From Casuarina equisetifolia (taxonomy: Eukaryota; Streptophyta; Magnoliopsida; Fagales; Casuarinaceae): a stretch of DNA of 64,000 nt. The stretch covers positions 27,058,853-27,122,852 of the forward strand of contig CM052358.1 of the NCBI GenBank assembly GCA_028551475.1, given 5' to 3'. Positions 33,972-46,041 of the stretch are shown here, one piece after another; position 1 is the stretch's first letter; each line of letters begins with the position of its first letter. The translations under genes were made by a program, and so were the position numbers. Below the pieces are notes generated by a model. It was not told the origin of the DNA. It saw nothing but the letters and a program-made list of their open reading frames with translations, and searched no databases.

Positions 33972-35535
33972 CTGCCAAGTTTTTCTTTGTTTTTAAAGAA
34001 GGAAATGAACAATCTGACTTCTACTTGTCACGTCTGACTAAGTGTATATATGCCAAGTCAGACATATATAACTATCTCTATAAGTTTAAACAAGCTCCAA
34101 AGAAATGAAATGAGAAGTTTGATCCATTTATTTAGGCTTATGATTATACAAGAACAGATGCTAACTATAGTATTTGTCAGAGAGATCTATGGCACTAAAT
34201 TTGTTATTCTTCTGCTGTTTATAGATGATACGTTGATAGTGGGATAAGGAGTTCAGGCAACTAAGAGTTTGAAGGTAGGTATGTAGAGGTCATTTAACAT
34301 GACGGACCTAGACAGAACTTGACAGATTCTGAGTTTGCAGATTCTTAGTGATTGGAGAGGTGAGAAACTACGGTGATCTCAAGAGAAGTTTGTTTAGTTG
34401 AACCTGAGCAGTTTAATATAGAGTATGCTACACAGGTTGATGTTCCTTTTGGTTATGACTTAAAACTGGATAAGGAGAATTACCTTTCTACCAAGGAAGA
34501 GCAGGATTAAATGGTAGTTATTCTTTACTCTTCCACGTTGAGAGTTTTTTGTATGTCATGGATTTTACATGGCCAAAAATTGCTTAGGTAGTACTATGTC
34601 TTATCATCTTTCATGTTAATCTTGTCAATGATAATTGGGAGGCAATAAAAGGAAAAATAAGATAACAGATCTTCGTCTACAAAGAAAAAAGAAAGAAAAA
34701 GAAAAAACTACTATAAACCCATCTTTTGGGTATAAATTTAAGCGTTGTGATATCTATTCTATTATAGTAGATTGAGTGGATTTATTCTATAATTTTTCTG
34801 TATAAAGAAGAATTTTTTTAGTAAAATTTGACTTGTTCCAGTTGGTTGCTCCCCTAACTTCTAGTTAGTTGTTTGTGTGATATTTTACTTCTACTTTACA
34901 ATCAGAAATGAAACTTATCTCCAGAATAAATTGGGCTTTTGGGTGTTTAGTTTATAAGAGGATAGAATTCAAAATACAGATCATGCTTTACTATCTTTTA
35001 TATTTAAGTGTAATATGATTTTGTGAGGTTCTATTTTTACCATAGATTGAAAGATTCTTTTCGTATACATTTGATGCATTCTTATGTATTACTTTCTTGT
35101 TTTTAATTATTTGTCACTTGATTTTTTTTACTTATTTGTTAATTTTATTTACATGAAGATGATAGATTAGCCCAACAATTCTAAAGGGTGACTGGAGTCA
35201 TATCTCAACGCCCCGGCCAGCCTAAAATAAAACTAAAAGCTTATCAGTGGAACATGAGAATCTTTTCACCGCCAAATTTAACAAAATATCTCCATTTAGT
35301 TTTAGTACCGTCAAGGACCATATGAAGGCTTATTTGACTAATAGTGTGGTAAGAGTTGTCACTCGCTTAATGATCATGGGATCATTTCCGCCATTACTAT
35401 GTCCCCCATACTTTCCCTTGTTATTTTTCTATGGTGTTACCATAACTTTTTTATTAATTAGTTTATCCTGTAAAATGTTTAGGCACGTGCATTGCTTAGA
35501 GTATGAAAAAGAGAGATAAAGACTTGTGCTCATAC

Positions 35536-35690
35536 AAGCAACATAAGTGAGATCTAGAGGCTTCCAACCTCTATTTTTTCTTATTCTTAGTTTATTTTTG
35601 AAATTTGTTGTAATACTGGAGAATGCTCCTATGCTTTTGTATATTATCTTTTATTAATGCAACTTATATTAAAAACCCCCCAAAAAAAAA
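35536..35690 (+). mobile_element. Very short LINE 3' end with target-site duplication
   Basis: An insertion of about 155 bp ending in TTTTATTAATGCAACTTATA and an A run (about 35,682-35,690). It is flanked by 18-bp repeats AAAGACTTGTGCTCATAC (35,518-35,535) and AAAGACTTGTGGTCATAC (35,691-35,708). The same site is empty in copy A (22,103-22,120). TTGTAATACTGGAGAATGCT and CTATGCTTTTGTATA are L1-type 3' UTR words shared in part with the 32.1-kb LINE. It inserted next to the exon 2 donor. Confidence 0.9.
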
Positions 35691-35708
35691 AAAGACTTGT
35701 GGTCATAC

Positions 35709-35987
35709 CATTTTGCGTGCCATACTTTTTTGACAGTTCATTCCATGCAATTTGTGGCGAACTGGTTCCTTTAATCTCAGAGAACGCTTTCCATCCGTAA
35801 GATTTCCAAATCACTTGTACAGCTTTGAAATTGTTGCTACTCCAATCTATAAAAGCAGCTTCATCATCTTCTTGCTCAGGAGTTTTAGAGGTTGATTCAA
35901 CAATACTTCAAAGATCTTGAGCCATCAAATAAGATTGCACCCAATCACTCCACTCCTTATAGTTATCTTTAACAAGAGCAAACTTTA
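35709..35987 (-). pseudogene. Gag-like exon 2 copy (copy B)
   Basis: 279 bp, the same length as in copy A. Reads VKDNYKEWSDWVQSYLMAQD, then L and a TGA where copy A has Trp, then FIDWSSNNFKAVQVIWKSYG, AFSEIKG and IAWNELSKKYGTQN. The stop removes the reading frame. Differences from copy A give a possible date for the duplication. Confidence 0.75.
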
Positions 35988-36049
35988 CTTGTTATATAAT
36001 GAAAGTGATTGAGCTGAGACTGAGAGGAAAAAGGAAGAAAGATAAGAAC

Positions 36050-36157
36050 CTTTATTCATAGTATCTGGCATTTTATACTTTTCTTCCAAGCATGTTTCGC
36101 CAAGCTAATCTCATTAATACGAGAAAATGCTTTCCATCCGCAAAGAATCCCAAATCA
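36050..36157 (-). pseudogene. Gag-like exon 1 copy, 3' part only (copy B)
   Basis: ISLAKHAW and KYKMPDTMNKG remain before the donor; the first two thirds, including the ATG, are beyond the duplication edge. One frame change relative to copy A is visible. Confidence 0.6.
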
Positions 36158-36420
36158 ATGAAAGCAATGGCAAAATGACCTCGTGAACTCTATTTTTGTA
36201 TTGCAAGAAAAATGTATATACAGTTTGATTCAATCTCTTTTTATAGAGCCGCTTGAGGGTATAACGGACTTAATACAATGGCTTTCGGTTAAGTGACAGT
36301 TTAGCAGAATAACAGTTTTGTGGTTAAAGTGGTTAGGCTGACTTGGCATGCTGATCTGGATGATGACATGGCAGTGTGGTCGTTGCTGATGTTTCATTAA
36401 GAATATCCCCCGCCTGTTTA
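36158..36420. other. Unassigned stretch, possibly an LTR remnant
   Basis: Features such as AAATGTATATACAGTTTG, CTTTTTATAGAGCC and GAATATCCCCCGCC resemble the promoter and end parts of Copia LTRs, but I see no partner repeat or ends. Confidence 0.25.
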
Positions 36421-37790
36421 TCTTTATCACGTTAAGATACAGAGGTTTCCATAGAAATTGTCTGCATGATGGATTCCAAGACCATCGATGATTAGGAACT
36501 GGGCTAGTTCCTATAAGTTTATTCCAATATATCAATGCTACCTTGTCTTATGGGATACAAATACTCGGTAGACTTTGATGATTAGGACCTTTGCTGCTTT
36601 GAATTTTTGTTGTATTTCCAGTAAAAACAACCATTTGTCAGACTTGACTTCCTCTTGGTAATTTTGCACGTATGTATTTTACCACACATAATTTTGCCTA
36701 AGTGTTTTTGGCAAAGGTATCATTATAATGAATAATTGTATAGTAATTTACTTCATTACTTTATCAAAAAGATAGACAACTATGAATAAATGTATAACAC
36801 TAGGATATGCATGGCTTCTATTTTGACAATCATAGAACAAACTAATTCTTGGGATTGTTATAAAATTAATTAATCCTAGGCTATAAATGACTTGAAAGCA
36901 CAAAAATGAATTATAAAGGAGAATTTCAGAACTAAATTTCTAATAACAATTTTTAGATTTTTCAATGAAAAACATGCCAAAAATATACAGAATAATATTA
37001 GATAAATATTAAAATAATAAATTTGAATAATATATGGTAGAGTAAATCTAATACTCTCTCAAGAATTTATAAGGTAAAAACTCATCTAATTTTTTTGAAA
37101 TTTCACAAATTACTAATCATACATAATTAGATGAATTATTTAAAATAATTATATCATAAATTTCTGTAAATTACCACCTTAGAATCACCAATAGTGAAAA
37201 AGTAGTTAGCATTATAGATCTTTTATGTTGGCTATAGTAAAAGTAAGTTCTTTTCTTGTTATCTGGTATCATTGTGGCACAAAAAGTTTTTTTTTTTGGA
37301 AAAAGAGAAGATGTATGAAGCAAAAATTAGAGTATTTGAATTGTCCATCCTCTAGAATAGCAACACTTCTGAATTAATTTTGTTTCATAATCAGGAAATA
37401 ATATTTCACTTTTCAATCATTAATATTAAAAGTTTTTTAAAACTCTTTATCTTTCATGATCAAGTAATTAATTTTTAATATCTATAACATAACAAATTTA
37501 ATGATCAAAGAAATGAATCCTTCAAATATCTAAAAAGTACACAAATAGTACTAATAACATTTGATCTTGTTTCATTTAAGAGTTCTTTTCCTAATTATGA
37601 GAATTTTATTTTATAAGTTATATCCACTTAAAATGAATAAATATCATATTTTTATAAATAAATTGGTTACAATATTCACAATTGAAAGAAAGGAAAGTTG
37701 GAACATTTAATGAAGTATCCAATTATGCCAAGAACGAAGATGGCCACACATGCCATTTTCACAGTGCAATTACGTAGAAGCATAGCTTGT

Positions 37791-38060
37791 GAGCCAAAAC
37801 GCAGAAGTCTGTTGGCATGGTGGGCTTAATACCATTTAAGGATTCTAACATTCCATCATGCTCCACAACCAACACTCCGGCAACCCACTCCACATTGGGC
37901 CCATGCATTTAGGTGCCCTTTTGGTCCATGACGTTTTTTGCTAGGTAGTTGCCCCCCTATGGTTTGGTTGCAATACCAAATATTATGAACCCAACCATTA
38001 AGCCAAAAGGCCTAAGCCTATTGGCATAGTGGGCTCAATACCATTTGAGTACTATAACAT
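37791..38060 (+). repeat. Small insertion bounded by about 61-bp direct repeats
   Basis: Unit 1 (37,791-37,851) and unit 2 (38,000-38,060) share AGCCAAAA, TTGGCAT, GTGGGCT and AATACCATTT and end TAACAT. Compared with copy 1 of the segmental duplication it replaces about 95 bp. It could be a fragment of a small LTR-type element or a solo rearranged piece; I see no primer site. Confidence 0.45.
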
Positions 38061-38263
38061 CGACATAACAATGTTGTACATTTTCTTGCTTTCCTTAAAT
38101 AGATGACACTTGATAGGAAAGAATCTACCTTATATATGTGTCCACCACTTGGGAAAAGCAAAATTTACAATTAATTCAAAGATTATCTACAAGAAATGCA
38201 TGAATTATCAAAAAATGTTTCCAACGAATCAACTTTATAAAATATGAAACGTTTGGTTATTAC

Positions 38264-38781
38264 TGTTGAAAGTGGTATTATCCCACATTAGAAGTGAGAG
38301 GATGGGCTTATAGTCTTATAAGTAATGAGAATTTTTCACCTAATACCTTAAGGTTTTGGGATGATTCCTCACACTTTAATATGGTATCAAAGCAGTTTTA
38401 GTGAGTTATGTCATATATATTGTTCCTCCTTGCTTAGTTGGTACCATTCAGGTGTAGATGTATCTCCACGTTGGAGATTGTTTCACATCAATTTCCCATG
38501 GCTGTGTTAACGGCTTTATTAGTAGTGGTATTTCTACTCCTTACAAGGCCTTTTAGGGAGATAGGCTTGCTTCTTATATAATATCAAAGTCAAAGATAGG
38601 CCTATGCTTCATAAATCTTAATGCCCAAAAGTTGGGCTTCAACCCACTTGTAATGCTTATGTTTGCATTCAAGTGAGAGGAAGTGTTGTCCCACATTGAA
38701 AGTGAAAGGATGGGCTTATGGTCTTATAAGTGATAAAATTCCCCATCTTAAGATTTTGGAATAGGCCCTTACACTCTAATA
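38264..38781 (+). mobile_element. TRIM (miniature LTR retrotransposon), structurally whole
   Basis: LTRs at 38,264-38,381 and 38,684-38,781 begin TGTTG and share GGATGGGCTTATRGTCTTATAAGT-type sequence. Directly after the 5' LTR comes TGGTATCAAAGC, an initiator-Met-tRNA primer site. A purine tract (GTGAGAGGAAG) precedes the 3' LTR. The 5-bp target duplication is ATTAC (38,259-38,263 and 38,782-38,786). The total of 518 bp without coding capacity is typical of TRIMs. The empty site is kept at about 29,764. LTR differences by eye suggest an old insertion. Confidence 0.85.
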
Positions 38782-39189
38782 ATTACACTATTGTCTTAAT
38801 GCTGGATTTAGAACAATGGGCAGCTTAGCCATCCATGTCTTGGTTTGAAAATAAGGAGTGCATTGTGAAGAAGCGCTTTTGGAGAAGCAAGTTAAGTAAA
38901 GATTTTCCTTTTTAAAGGTCCCAAGCTAGCTTGGTACTACGTCAGGCCATTTTCTTGAAATCCTATCAGGTTGTCCTTTCAGTTCTCCTTGATGTCTTGC
39001 ACCCATATTGTGGGACTTTTTAATATAAATTATAAAAAAATAAAATTATCCATTAAATTATATACAATTTCTCAACTTCGATGAAGGCTTCTCCCTCTTC
39101 CTTCCTCGTCTTCGTGAATACGTTTATCACAGTAATCAGGTTGGCTAAGATCCAACTGGCTGTCTTTAAACACCAACTTCATGCAGTCA

Positions 39190-40260
39190 ATTAGTACTTT
39201 ATGAGCTTCCCGCATAAAGTTTGCTTGGATGATAGGAGGAATTAAGTGGTGTAGCTGCCATTTTTGGGCAAATTCTCTTTATTTAGCCAAGAAGTTCGAT
39301 CATCTTCCATTACTTTGCGTGATACCCACGTCCTTCATGATGACATACCTTTAATTTGTGTGAACCCACAGTGTATGGTTTGGTAGATGGTTTCTATCCT
39401 CCAAACAAGTCCAGCCCTAAAATATTGATGGTCTTCAAATTCGTTACTACTTTCTGTTGTTGGGTCAGCATTGCGGTATCCAAGGTTTGGCAGTCTCTTT
39501 GCTGTGACACAAAGAGCATCAATAGTTACGACCTTTATTGGTTGTATGAAGGTTTAATGTTTTGATGGGACAACTAATAATAATATAACAGAATAATAAA
39601 GGAAAACTGAAAAATCTACGTTGTCTTGTTGGTATATTAGACTTGAACCATTTGTGGAAGCGAAACCCAATCAATCCTATCCTTTAATGATTAGCCCTTT
39701 CTCACAAGTAACCACCGGACTTTGCAAAGCATTTTGATTAAATATTCACAAGTTTCAAAATCTAATGCACGTGGGGAAATGTCACACAGTTTTTAGCTGT
39801 AGAATAAACTCAATTTCTGGTTCTTATTGTTAACAAATGCTACTATGCTGCTATCAAAATTTTTATAATTATCAGAAAAAAGTAGTTCTGAACAATCAAA
39901 TGAAAAGAGTTATGTGGTATTACTTAGTTTCGATAAGAAATTCAATGCTTCTAGCTCACTTCATTTGCTTCAACACAAGCTTAGTCCATTTTAGCACCTC
40001 TTCCGGATCTGTCCGCTTCCATTCCCGGGGGAATTGCTTATGCTTTGTGAATCTCATTGGTTATCTTAAACTACCAACAAATATTACTCACTACTACACA
40101 AACTCGTCAGAAATGACACTCTTCACTACCAAATGGTAAATAGATTACAGAAAGATGCATTCAATGTGGCAAGTCCACACAATACAAAGATGATTCAGTC
40201 CACACAAATGGTATCCAATCGGAAAGTATCTTTTAAGACAACAAAAAATGATGATGCCCA
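39190..40260. other. Spacer with unassigned fragments
   Basis: Holds the third copy of the TCCTCCAAACAAG module (39,395) and a minus-strand coding-like relic (39,691-39,783) listed separately. The ORF at 39,837-40,139 matches no family I know. Confidence 0.45.
39691..39783 (-). pseudogene. Unidentified coding-like relic (sister at 53,593)
   Basis: Minus frame reads DISPRALDFETCEYLIKMLC to a stop. The same motif, better preserved, is DISPRALDLETYKDLLKRPC at 53.6 kb. I do not recognise the protein. Confidence 0.4.
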
Positions 40261-40719
40261 TGTTAGGAATTTGTAATTTTTAGTGAAGGTGAAATGACCT
40301 TCGTAACCCCAGAGATATTTGGATTAGAATAGGTGATGAAGGGTAATATTGTAAATACCCTTCTTAGGTCATTTAACAGGTAGGAACAGGAGAGAGAAAA
40401 GAGAGTTTGAGCGTGAGATTGCAAGAGAGAGAGTGAGACTGCATAGCAGTGTGTTGCTGCTGTGCGGGTACTGTAGCAATCTGGCCAGCTCTCCGATGAG
40501 CTTATCTTGTACTCTAGATGTTCCTGATGAGAAGGAGAAGGGGCTGTACAACGGTGACAGTGGACGTAGGCATACTTGGCCAAACCACTCTAAAATATGG
40601 TGTCCTCTTTATGTGTGTGCGCCTAGATCTTTATTTCCGTATAAAATCATGTGATGGTGGTTCTTGTTGGTGTGCTTCCTTGGATCCTAGCTCTTAGAGC
40701 TTTTAACAAGAACCTAACA
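40261..40719 (+). repeat. 5' LTR of the non-autonomous element
   Basis: Inverted ends TGTTAG/CTAACA. Contains a GAGAGAGAGTGAGACTGCA-type purine stretch and, near its end, GATCTTTATTTCCGTATAAAA, which may serve as a core promoter or processing region. Confidence 0.95.
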
Positions 40720-43500
40720 AGTGGTATCAGAGCCCTGGTTGATGGGTTTCAGAGCTAGAAGTAGTGCACAGGTTTAATGGAGCTTTGGTTTTGAAGCTTG
40801 AAGAATCACATGATTTTGAGCTAGATCAAGCTAGATCGGCACTTGTAAAGAGGTAAATGACTTCTCTTGGTGTTTTCTTAAAGATTTAGCCTTAGATCAA
40901 AGGTTTTTTTGAGGTGTTCTTGAGTAGGTTTGGAGGAAACCCATCTCAGACTTATTTTAGCTCGAAATGGTGGAAAGAAGTTATTTTTGGAGAAACAGAG
41001 GCTAGATCTAGAATCAGGGTGTCGAGATCTACAAATCTGGAGATTTTCATAAAAAATGGTGAAAGTAGGTTGCCGGACAGCCGTCGTGGGCGAAGTGCAG
41101 ACCGGGTCGTGTAACCCAGTTTGGGACCCGAATAGAGAAGTGCAGATCCGGGTTTGTAGCGGACCAAATCAAGCACGCAGGGCTGATCCAGTGTGAACGG
41201 ATCGGGCGCGTGCCTACACGCGCGACACAGCGGATCGGTGAGATTGGGTAAGGCGCGAGCACTACACGTGCGAGCGAGCTGCGGGTCGGAGAAGACCCAT
41301 GGATCCGAGTATGGTTAATGGGTCGAGTCCAAGTCAACGGGTCGGGAGGATCTGGTACGGGCTCGGGTTATGGATCTGGATCGGGTCAGGTGTTGAACGG
41401 GTCAAGGATTCGAATTATGGGCCGGTTTGAGCCCAAATTGTGCAGGTTGAGAAATTAAGCGGGTTGGGCCCAAGCCCATTGGAGACGGGCTTCAACAAGC
41501 AAGCCAGAATGTTAGGCCGGGTACAGGCCCAACTCCACTGGGTCGGGCCGAGTGTCGGGCCGAGATGCAAAATGGGTCAAGTGTGACCCGAATTACGTAC
41601 TTGTCGGATCGTGGATGAACAGCCGAGACAACTTTGGTGGATCTGCGGTGATTGACGGCGATTGGGAGCAAAGTGATGCTGGCCAAGTGATCTGTCGAAG
41701 ATTACGGTTTCATCCCTGGTGTCGGATCGGTAAACGGCGGTGGTGTGTGGCCGGAAAAGCCAGGTAGGGTTGCGGGTTGCGGATGTCGCAGATGGCGGCA
41801 AACATCCAGCAACCGGCGACGGATCGAAAAATCCAAGGTTTGGGGATGATGAATCGGCCTAACAGGAGATGTTTAGCGGCGAAGATCTGCCAAAAAAGTG
41901 GCTGAAAACGGCAGAATCAGCGCTAGGGTCGCTGCGAAGGTCAACCCGCTGGTACAGTGTCGAGCGCGTGAGATGCACGCGTGCGACTACGCTGGGTGCG
42001 TGACGTACACACACGTGAGGCGCGTGAACGCCACGCGCGGGCCAAAAAATTCTCAGGTATTTTTAGCCACTCTTGGACAGATTTTTTAGCAATGTTTAGT
42101 GGTATAATTGGATCATGATTCCGAAGTTTAGAGAGGTTCAAAAATGCAATTTTTGGAGAACCCATGTTTGAATGTGGCTAGGTTCTAATTTGTTTTGGCA
42201 TTGAGGGGTTGGTTTAATAGGCCATCAAGGATGACAAAGATGGAGTTTATAGCATGATATTGCTTGGTGCCTTTGTCTTGATTTTTTCAATGCTAATTAT
42301 GGCCACGTGATTAAGAGTGTCTTTGCTAGTTTATTAGTGGATTTCTTTGAATTGGATTGCTCTGGTTTATGATATACTCTACTGGATATATGGGATCTAC
42401 TGGTCATGTGTTTGGTCAGAGGATGATTCCAAAGGTGAAGGTCAATTTTTCAGGGGGTTGAGAACTACGCTCCTGAATGGGGATATAAGAGGTGTTCTTC
42501 GTCCATTGCCTTCGATGTTGTCTTTTGACAAGAACGAAGATGATATAGTCTGTTTATTCTGCAGTTCTTTAGGAACTTATTGGCTATGGGATTAGCTATA
42601 AGATTCCAAGGTGGAGGCTGATATAGGATTTGAGGGGGAGAGTGCTCTTCATCCGGAGCTTCCGAATACATTGTCGGTTGGACAATGGCGAGCAGAATCA
42701 GACAAGGATTATGTGAGATCAAAGGCAAGAAGTAGAAGAAGGAAATCTCTAGTGTTGGTTTCATGCTATTGAGATTTGGAGATAGCAAGACATTGAGGAA
42801 TCATTGATGGACTCAGGATTAGAGTCATTTTCTCAGAGAATGTTGGATTTTCTTGGAGTGGTTACACTGCATATGTGAAAAAGATTAGAAATTTGTTTTT
42901 CACTGGTTTGGATTCCACATGATTGGATTGGTTGGTTGACTTGAGTGAGACTCAAGGGATTCGGGGTGTGCTAGACCCCAAGGACTTGATAAGGCTAGAT
43001 ATTGCCCATGGAGCAGACATGAGTCGCAGAAGCATACATGAGTTAGGATATAATTCTTTGCAGTGAGATATGGACACGGGTACTAACCCTATGGTGGTTG
43101 GTGTACTACCGATTGCTTTGTAGTTGGCTTATTGACTTGATTAGCGGCATTAGCTATTGTCGGAGTGGTGTTATCCACAGAAGCCCAGAGATATAGCTGT
43201 GGTGGCAAGGGTTAGAGTGTTCATGAGGTCATAAAGTTTTCCAAGGGAGCCAGATTAGAAATTCTAATAGACCGTTCGAGGATAATGCACTTTTCAGCAA
43301 GGATGCCCTTCATTGGTGATGGAGGAAGAGCTTGAGAATCTGTGGGGGAGACGTCTCCCGATGTAGCTGATGTGCTTATCAGGATGGTGGATTGATGTTG
43401 AGGGCATGCTCAACAGTTGGATGGCTCAAAGGTTATGTATGCGGCATTTCACCTATTGTGCAGGGATGTTGCACTAATTATTTCAAATTAGGGGGAGAAT

Positions 43501-43959
43501 TGTTAGGAATTTGTAATATTTAGTGAAGGTGAAATGACCTTCCTAACCCCCAAGGATATTTGGATTAGAATAGGTGATGAAGGGCAATATTGTAAATACC
43601 CTTCTTAGGTCATTTAACAGGTAGGAGCAGGAGAGAGAAAAGAGAGTTTGAGCGTGAGATTGCAAGAGAGAGAGTGAGACTGCACAGCAGCGTGCTGCTG
43701 TTGTGCGGGTACTGTAGCAATCGGCCAGCTCCCCGGTGAGCTTATCTTGTACTCCAGATGTTCCTAATGAGAAGGAGAAGGGGCCGTACAACGGTGACAA
43801 TGGACGTAGGCATACTTGGCCAAACCACTCTAAAATATGGTGTCCTCTTTGTATGTGTGTGCCTAGATCTTTATTTCCACATAAAATCATGTTATGGTGG
43901 TTCTTGTTGGTGTGCTTGCTTGGATCCTAGCTTCTAGAGCTTTTAACAAGAACCTAACA
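43501..43959 (+). repeat. 3' LTR of the non-autonomous element
   Basis: Same length and ends as the 5' LTR, directly preceded by the polypurine tract. Small ORFs that appear in both LTRs (40,263-40,654 and 43,543-43,930 regions) are shadows of the repeat. Confidence 0.95.
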
Positions 43960-43964
43960 GCCCA

Positions 43965-46041
43965 GACCTCTTTTCCAAAGGCTTAATCTTAATCTCATGA
44001 CTAAACCCCAAAGAGTAATATGGTCATCCACCTTTGCCCCTTTACTCTCACAATAATTCCTATTAGTCTGTTGATGAGCAATGTTTACCACCATGTTTGA
44101 TTTCAATCTACTCTTTTCTCTTGGGGTTTGCAATATGCAACTCAGCTGCATTTGATGTCTACACAACCTGAGTCAAGATTTATATAGCTTTTCTGCTTCA
44201 CTGAAAATTTTCATAGAGATGAAGCCAACGATCATATTGTTGGTATGGACAAATTTAAGTAGCAAAATGAGAAACTCTATGTTTATTTTCGGGTGCAAAA
44301 CCCAATAATTATTAGTCTGCTTTTCACATTGTCAATTGTTCAGATGGAGCTACAAATTTTAAATTCTTTTTCATGTTTCCTTCATCATTGGAGAGTCTTA
44401 GAGGCCAGTACTACGATGATGACAACAATCCATCTGTTGCAACAAGCAGCAAAGTTGCTAATGCAACTAATACTTCATAGTTGATTTGATCACATCCAAT
44501 ATCTGCATTTTCAAGAGGAATAGCAGAGATACATCAACAAGAATGGCCTATATCTGGGCAAGATTTAAGCGCATGGAAAAGATATAAAAGGCCAACCTTG
44601 TTCTTTGTTGGCATATAGAATGGTTCAAAAATAAACAGGAATGGGGTGTCCAGTCCACATACTCTGGCCATGGCAACTTCTAACTGTAAAAGGCAAACTG
44701 TCTAGTGATTAATTCATCCAAGTTCTAGGATATCAACTCAAATTCCCAATTTTTTAGTCTTCTTTGTTAATCAAAGTTCTTCAAGTGGTATTTTCGCTTC
44801 TCAACACAAAGTAAATATAAATCATGTAACTCTAATGTGCCATGATTTGACTTAAGATAAGTAGAAAAATAATTAACTAGTTAACTAAACTAATGGGCAA
44901 TGAATAAATAAGGAATAAGAGAATCCAATGATGTAACTTAATAAGTCACCTTAGAGATGGAAGAAGGAAACCTAGTGATAAATTTAAGAAGTTAATATAA
45001 ATTTATTTCTAGAATCTGGCCAAATTTGAAATAAAGAAGTCAAGAACATCAAGCAATCCTATAAATTGAGGATTTTAAGAGATGACAAACTTTTAAAAGG
45101 TAATGATAGCTTTGTTACTCTCAATTAAAAATTATTAAATAAATCATATTACAACAATATTTAAAAACTTTTTACTGTTTTGGATAACTATAATACCAAT
45201 ATTTTAATAAATTCCAAATAGTTTCAGAATTTCAAGGAAAAGGGGAACCTTAGACAAATTTTCACAATATTGAAGACTTAATTCCTTAATGTTTGGGACT
45301 ATGTTAAAGTTTGGTGTTTCAATTAAGTTTCAATTCAATGTACTTTATGTTGTCAAAACTTTCTTAGAAGCAAATAAATAAATAATAAAGTGTGGTAAAT
45401 GGGAAAAAAATGAAGAATAATATATGTTTACAAAAGCGAACATGTTACATTTCATCTATCCATTACTTGATTTCTATTTATAATATCTTATACCCGAGAT
45501 GCTATGAAGTGGTCGTATCTTATTGTATTAGCTAGTTGAATTACATGTGATCTTTAAATTATTTGGTCTCTTGCTCTACAGTAGATATGTTTGATATTAG
45601 CATGGTAATGACCTAGAATCAAAATGAGGGATGCCTTTCAAGGCTTGCATGCTTGGTGGTGTGATTAAACTCGACTTGGTTATTTGGGCTTGTTTGGTTC
45701 AAGTTTAGCTCCTCATTGCTTCTTGAATTTGTCCTCTCCAACCCCATCCTTAATTGTGTTTTTTTTTAGTAAGGGCTCTCTGCTGGACCGCTCAAACAAG
45801 GTACTTACGCTAAAACATGTCCTGGTCATTCAAGTTTAGTTTCCCAAAACATTTAATACTGATGTGTTAAACATGTTCTCGTTAGTCTAATTGCAGTATT
45901 TTAAAACATTTGGTCTCGGCAAACTGGGTCTTTCCAATTAATTTGAAATTTGAAAATTTTCCTACTTTTATGTACTTGTATTCCATATGATTATTTTATT
46001 TTTTTTGTGTGTATTGAATGTTTACCCTTTGTTTTCCTTAG
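43965..46041. other. Intergenic DNA with no gene recognised
   Basis: The minus ORF at 43,954-44,166 and the plus ORF at 44,293-44,484 match no family. The rest is AT-rich. The last 100 bp would be intron of the carrier relic. Confidence 0.5.

Larger units (their letters stand above)
33482..36157. repeat. Segmental duplication, copy B (partner 19,993-22,565)
   Basis: Collinear with copy A apart from a 155-bp LINE insertion (35,536-35,690) plus its target duplication and small indels. Both ends cut through exons, so copy B cannot be a complete gene. Confidence 0.9.
36420..39190 (+). repeat. Segmental duplication, copy 2 (partner 28,030-30,350)
   Basis: Collinear with copy 1 but interrupted by two insertions (37,791-38,060 and 38,264-38,781). 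Dispersed-repeat anchors are at about 38,957 and 39,150. No gene. Confidence 0.85.
40261..43959 (+). mobile_element. Non-autonomous LTR retrotransposon (LARD-like, Copia-type ends)
   Basis: LTRs 40,261-40,719 and 43,501-43,959 (459 bp each) start TGTTAG and end CTAACA. Target duplication GCCCA on both sides (40,256-40,260 and 43,960-43,964). The primer site TGGTATCAGAGCC (40,722-40,734) complements initiator Met tRNA. A purine tract AGGGGGAGA lies just before the 3' LTR. The internal region (2.8 kb) starts with a GC-rich leader of GGGTC-type repeats and shows no recognisable gag or pol. By eye the LTRs differ at about 6% of sites, so the insertion is roughly a couple of million years old at commonly used plant rates. 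It looks structurally whole but depends on another element for movement. Confidence 0.93.

Noticed and set aside
40263-40654. ORFs in both orientations near 40.4 and 43.7 kb as a duplicated gene
   Set aside because: They fall inside the two LTRs of one element.
41047-42165. Arg/Pro/Ser-rich ORFs in the GC-rich leader of the 40-44 kb element
   Set aside because: Compositional ORFs in GGGTC-type repeats, open in several frames at once.
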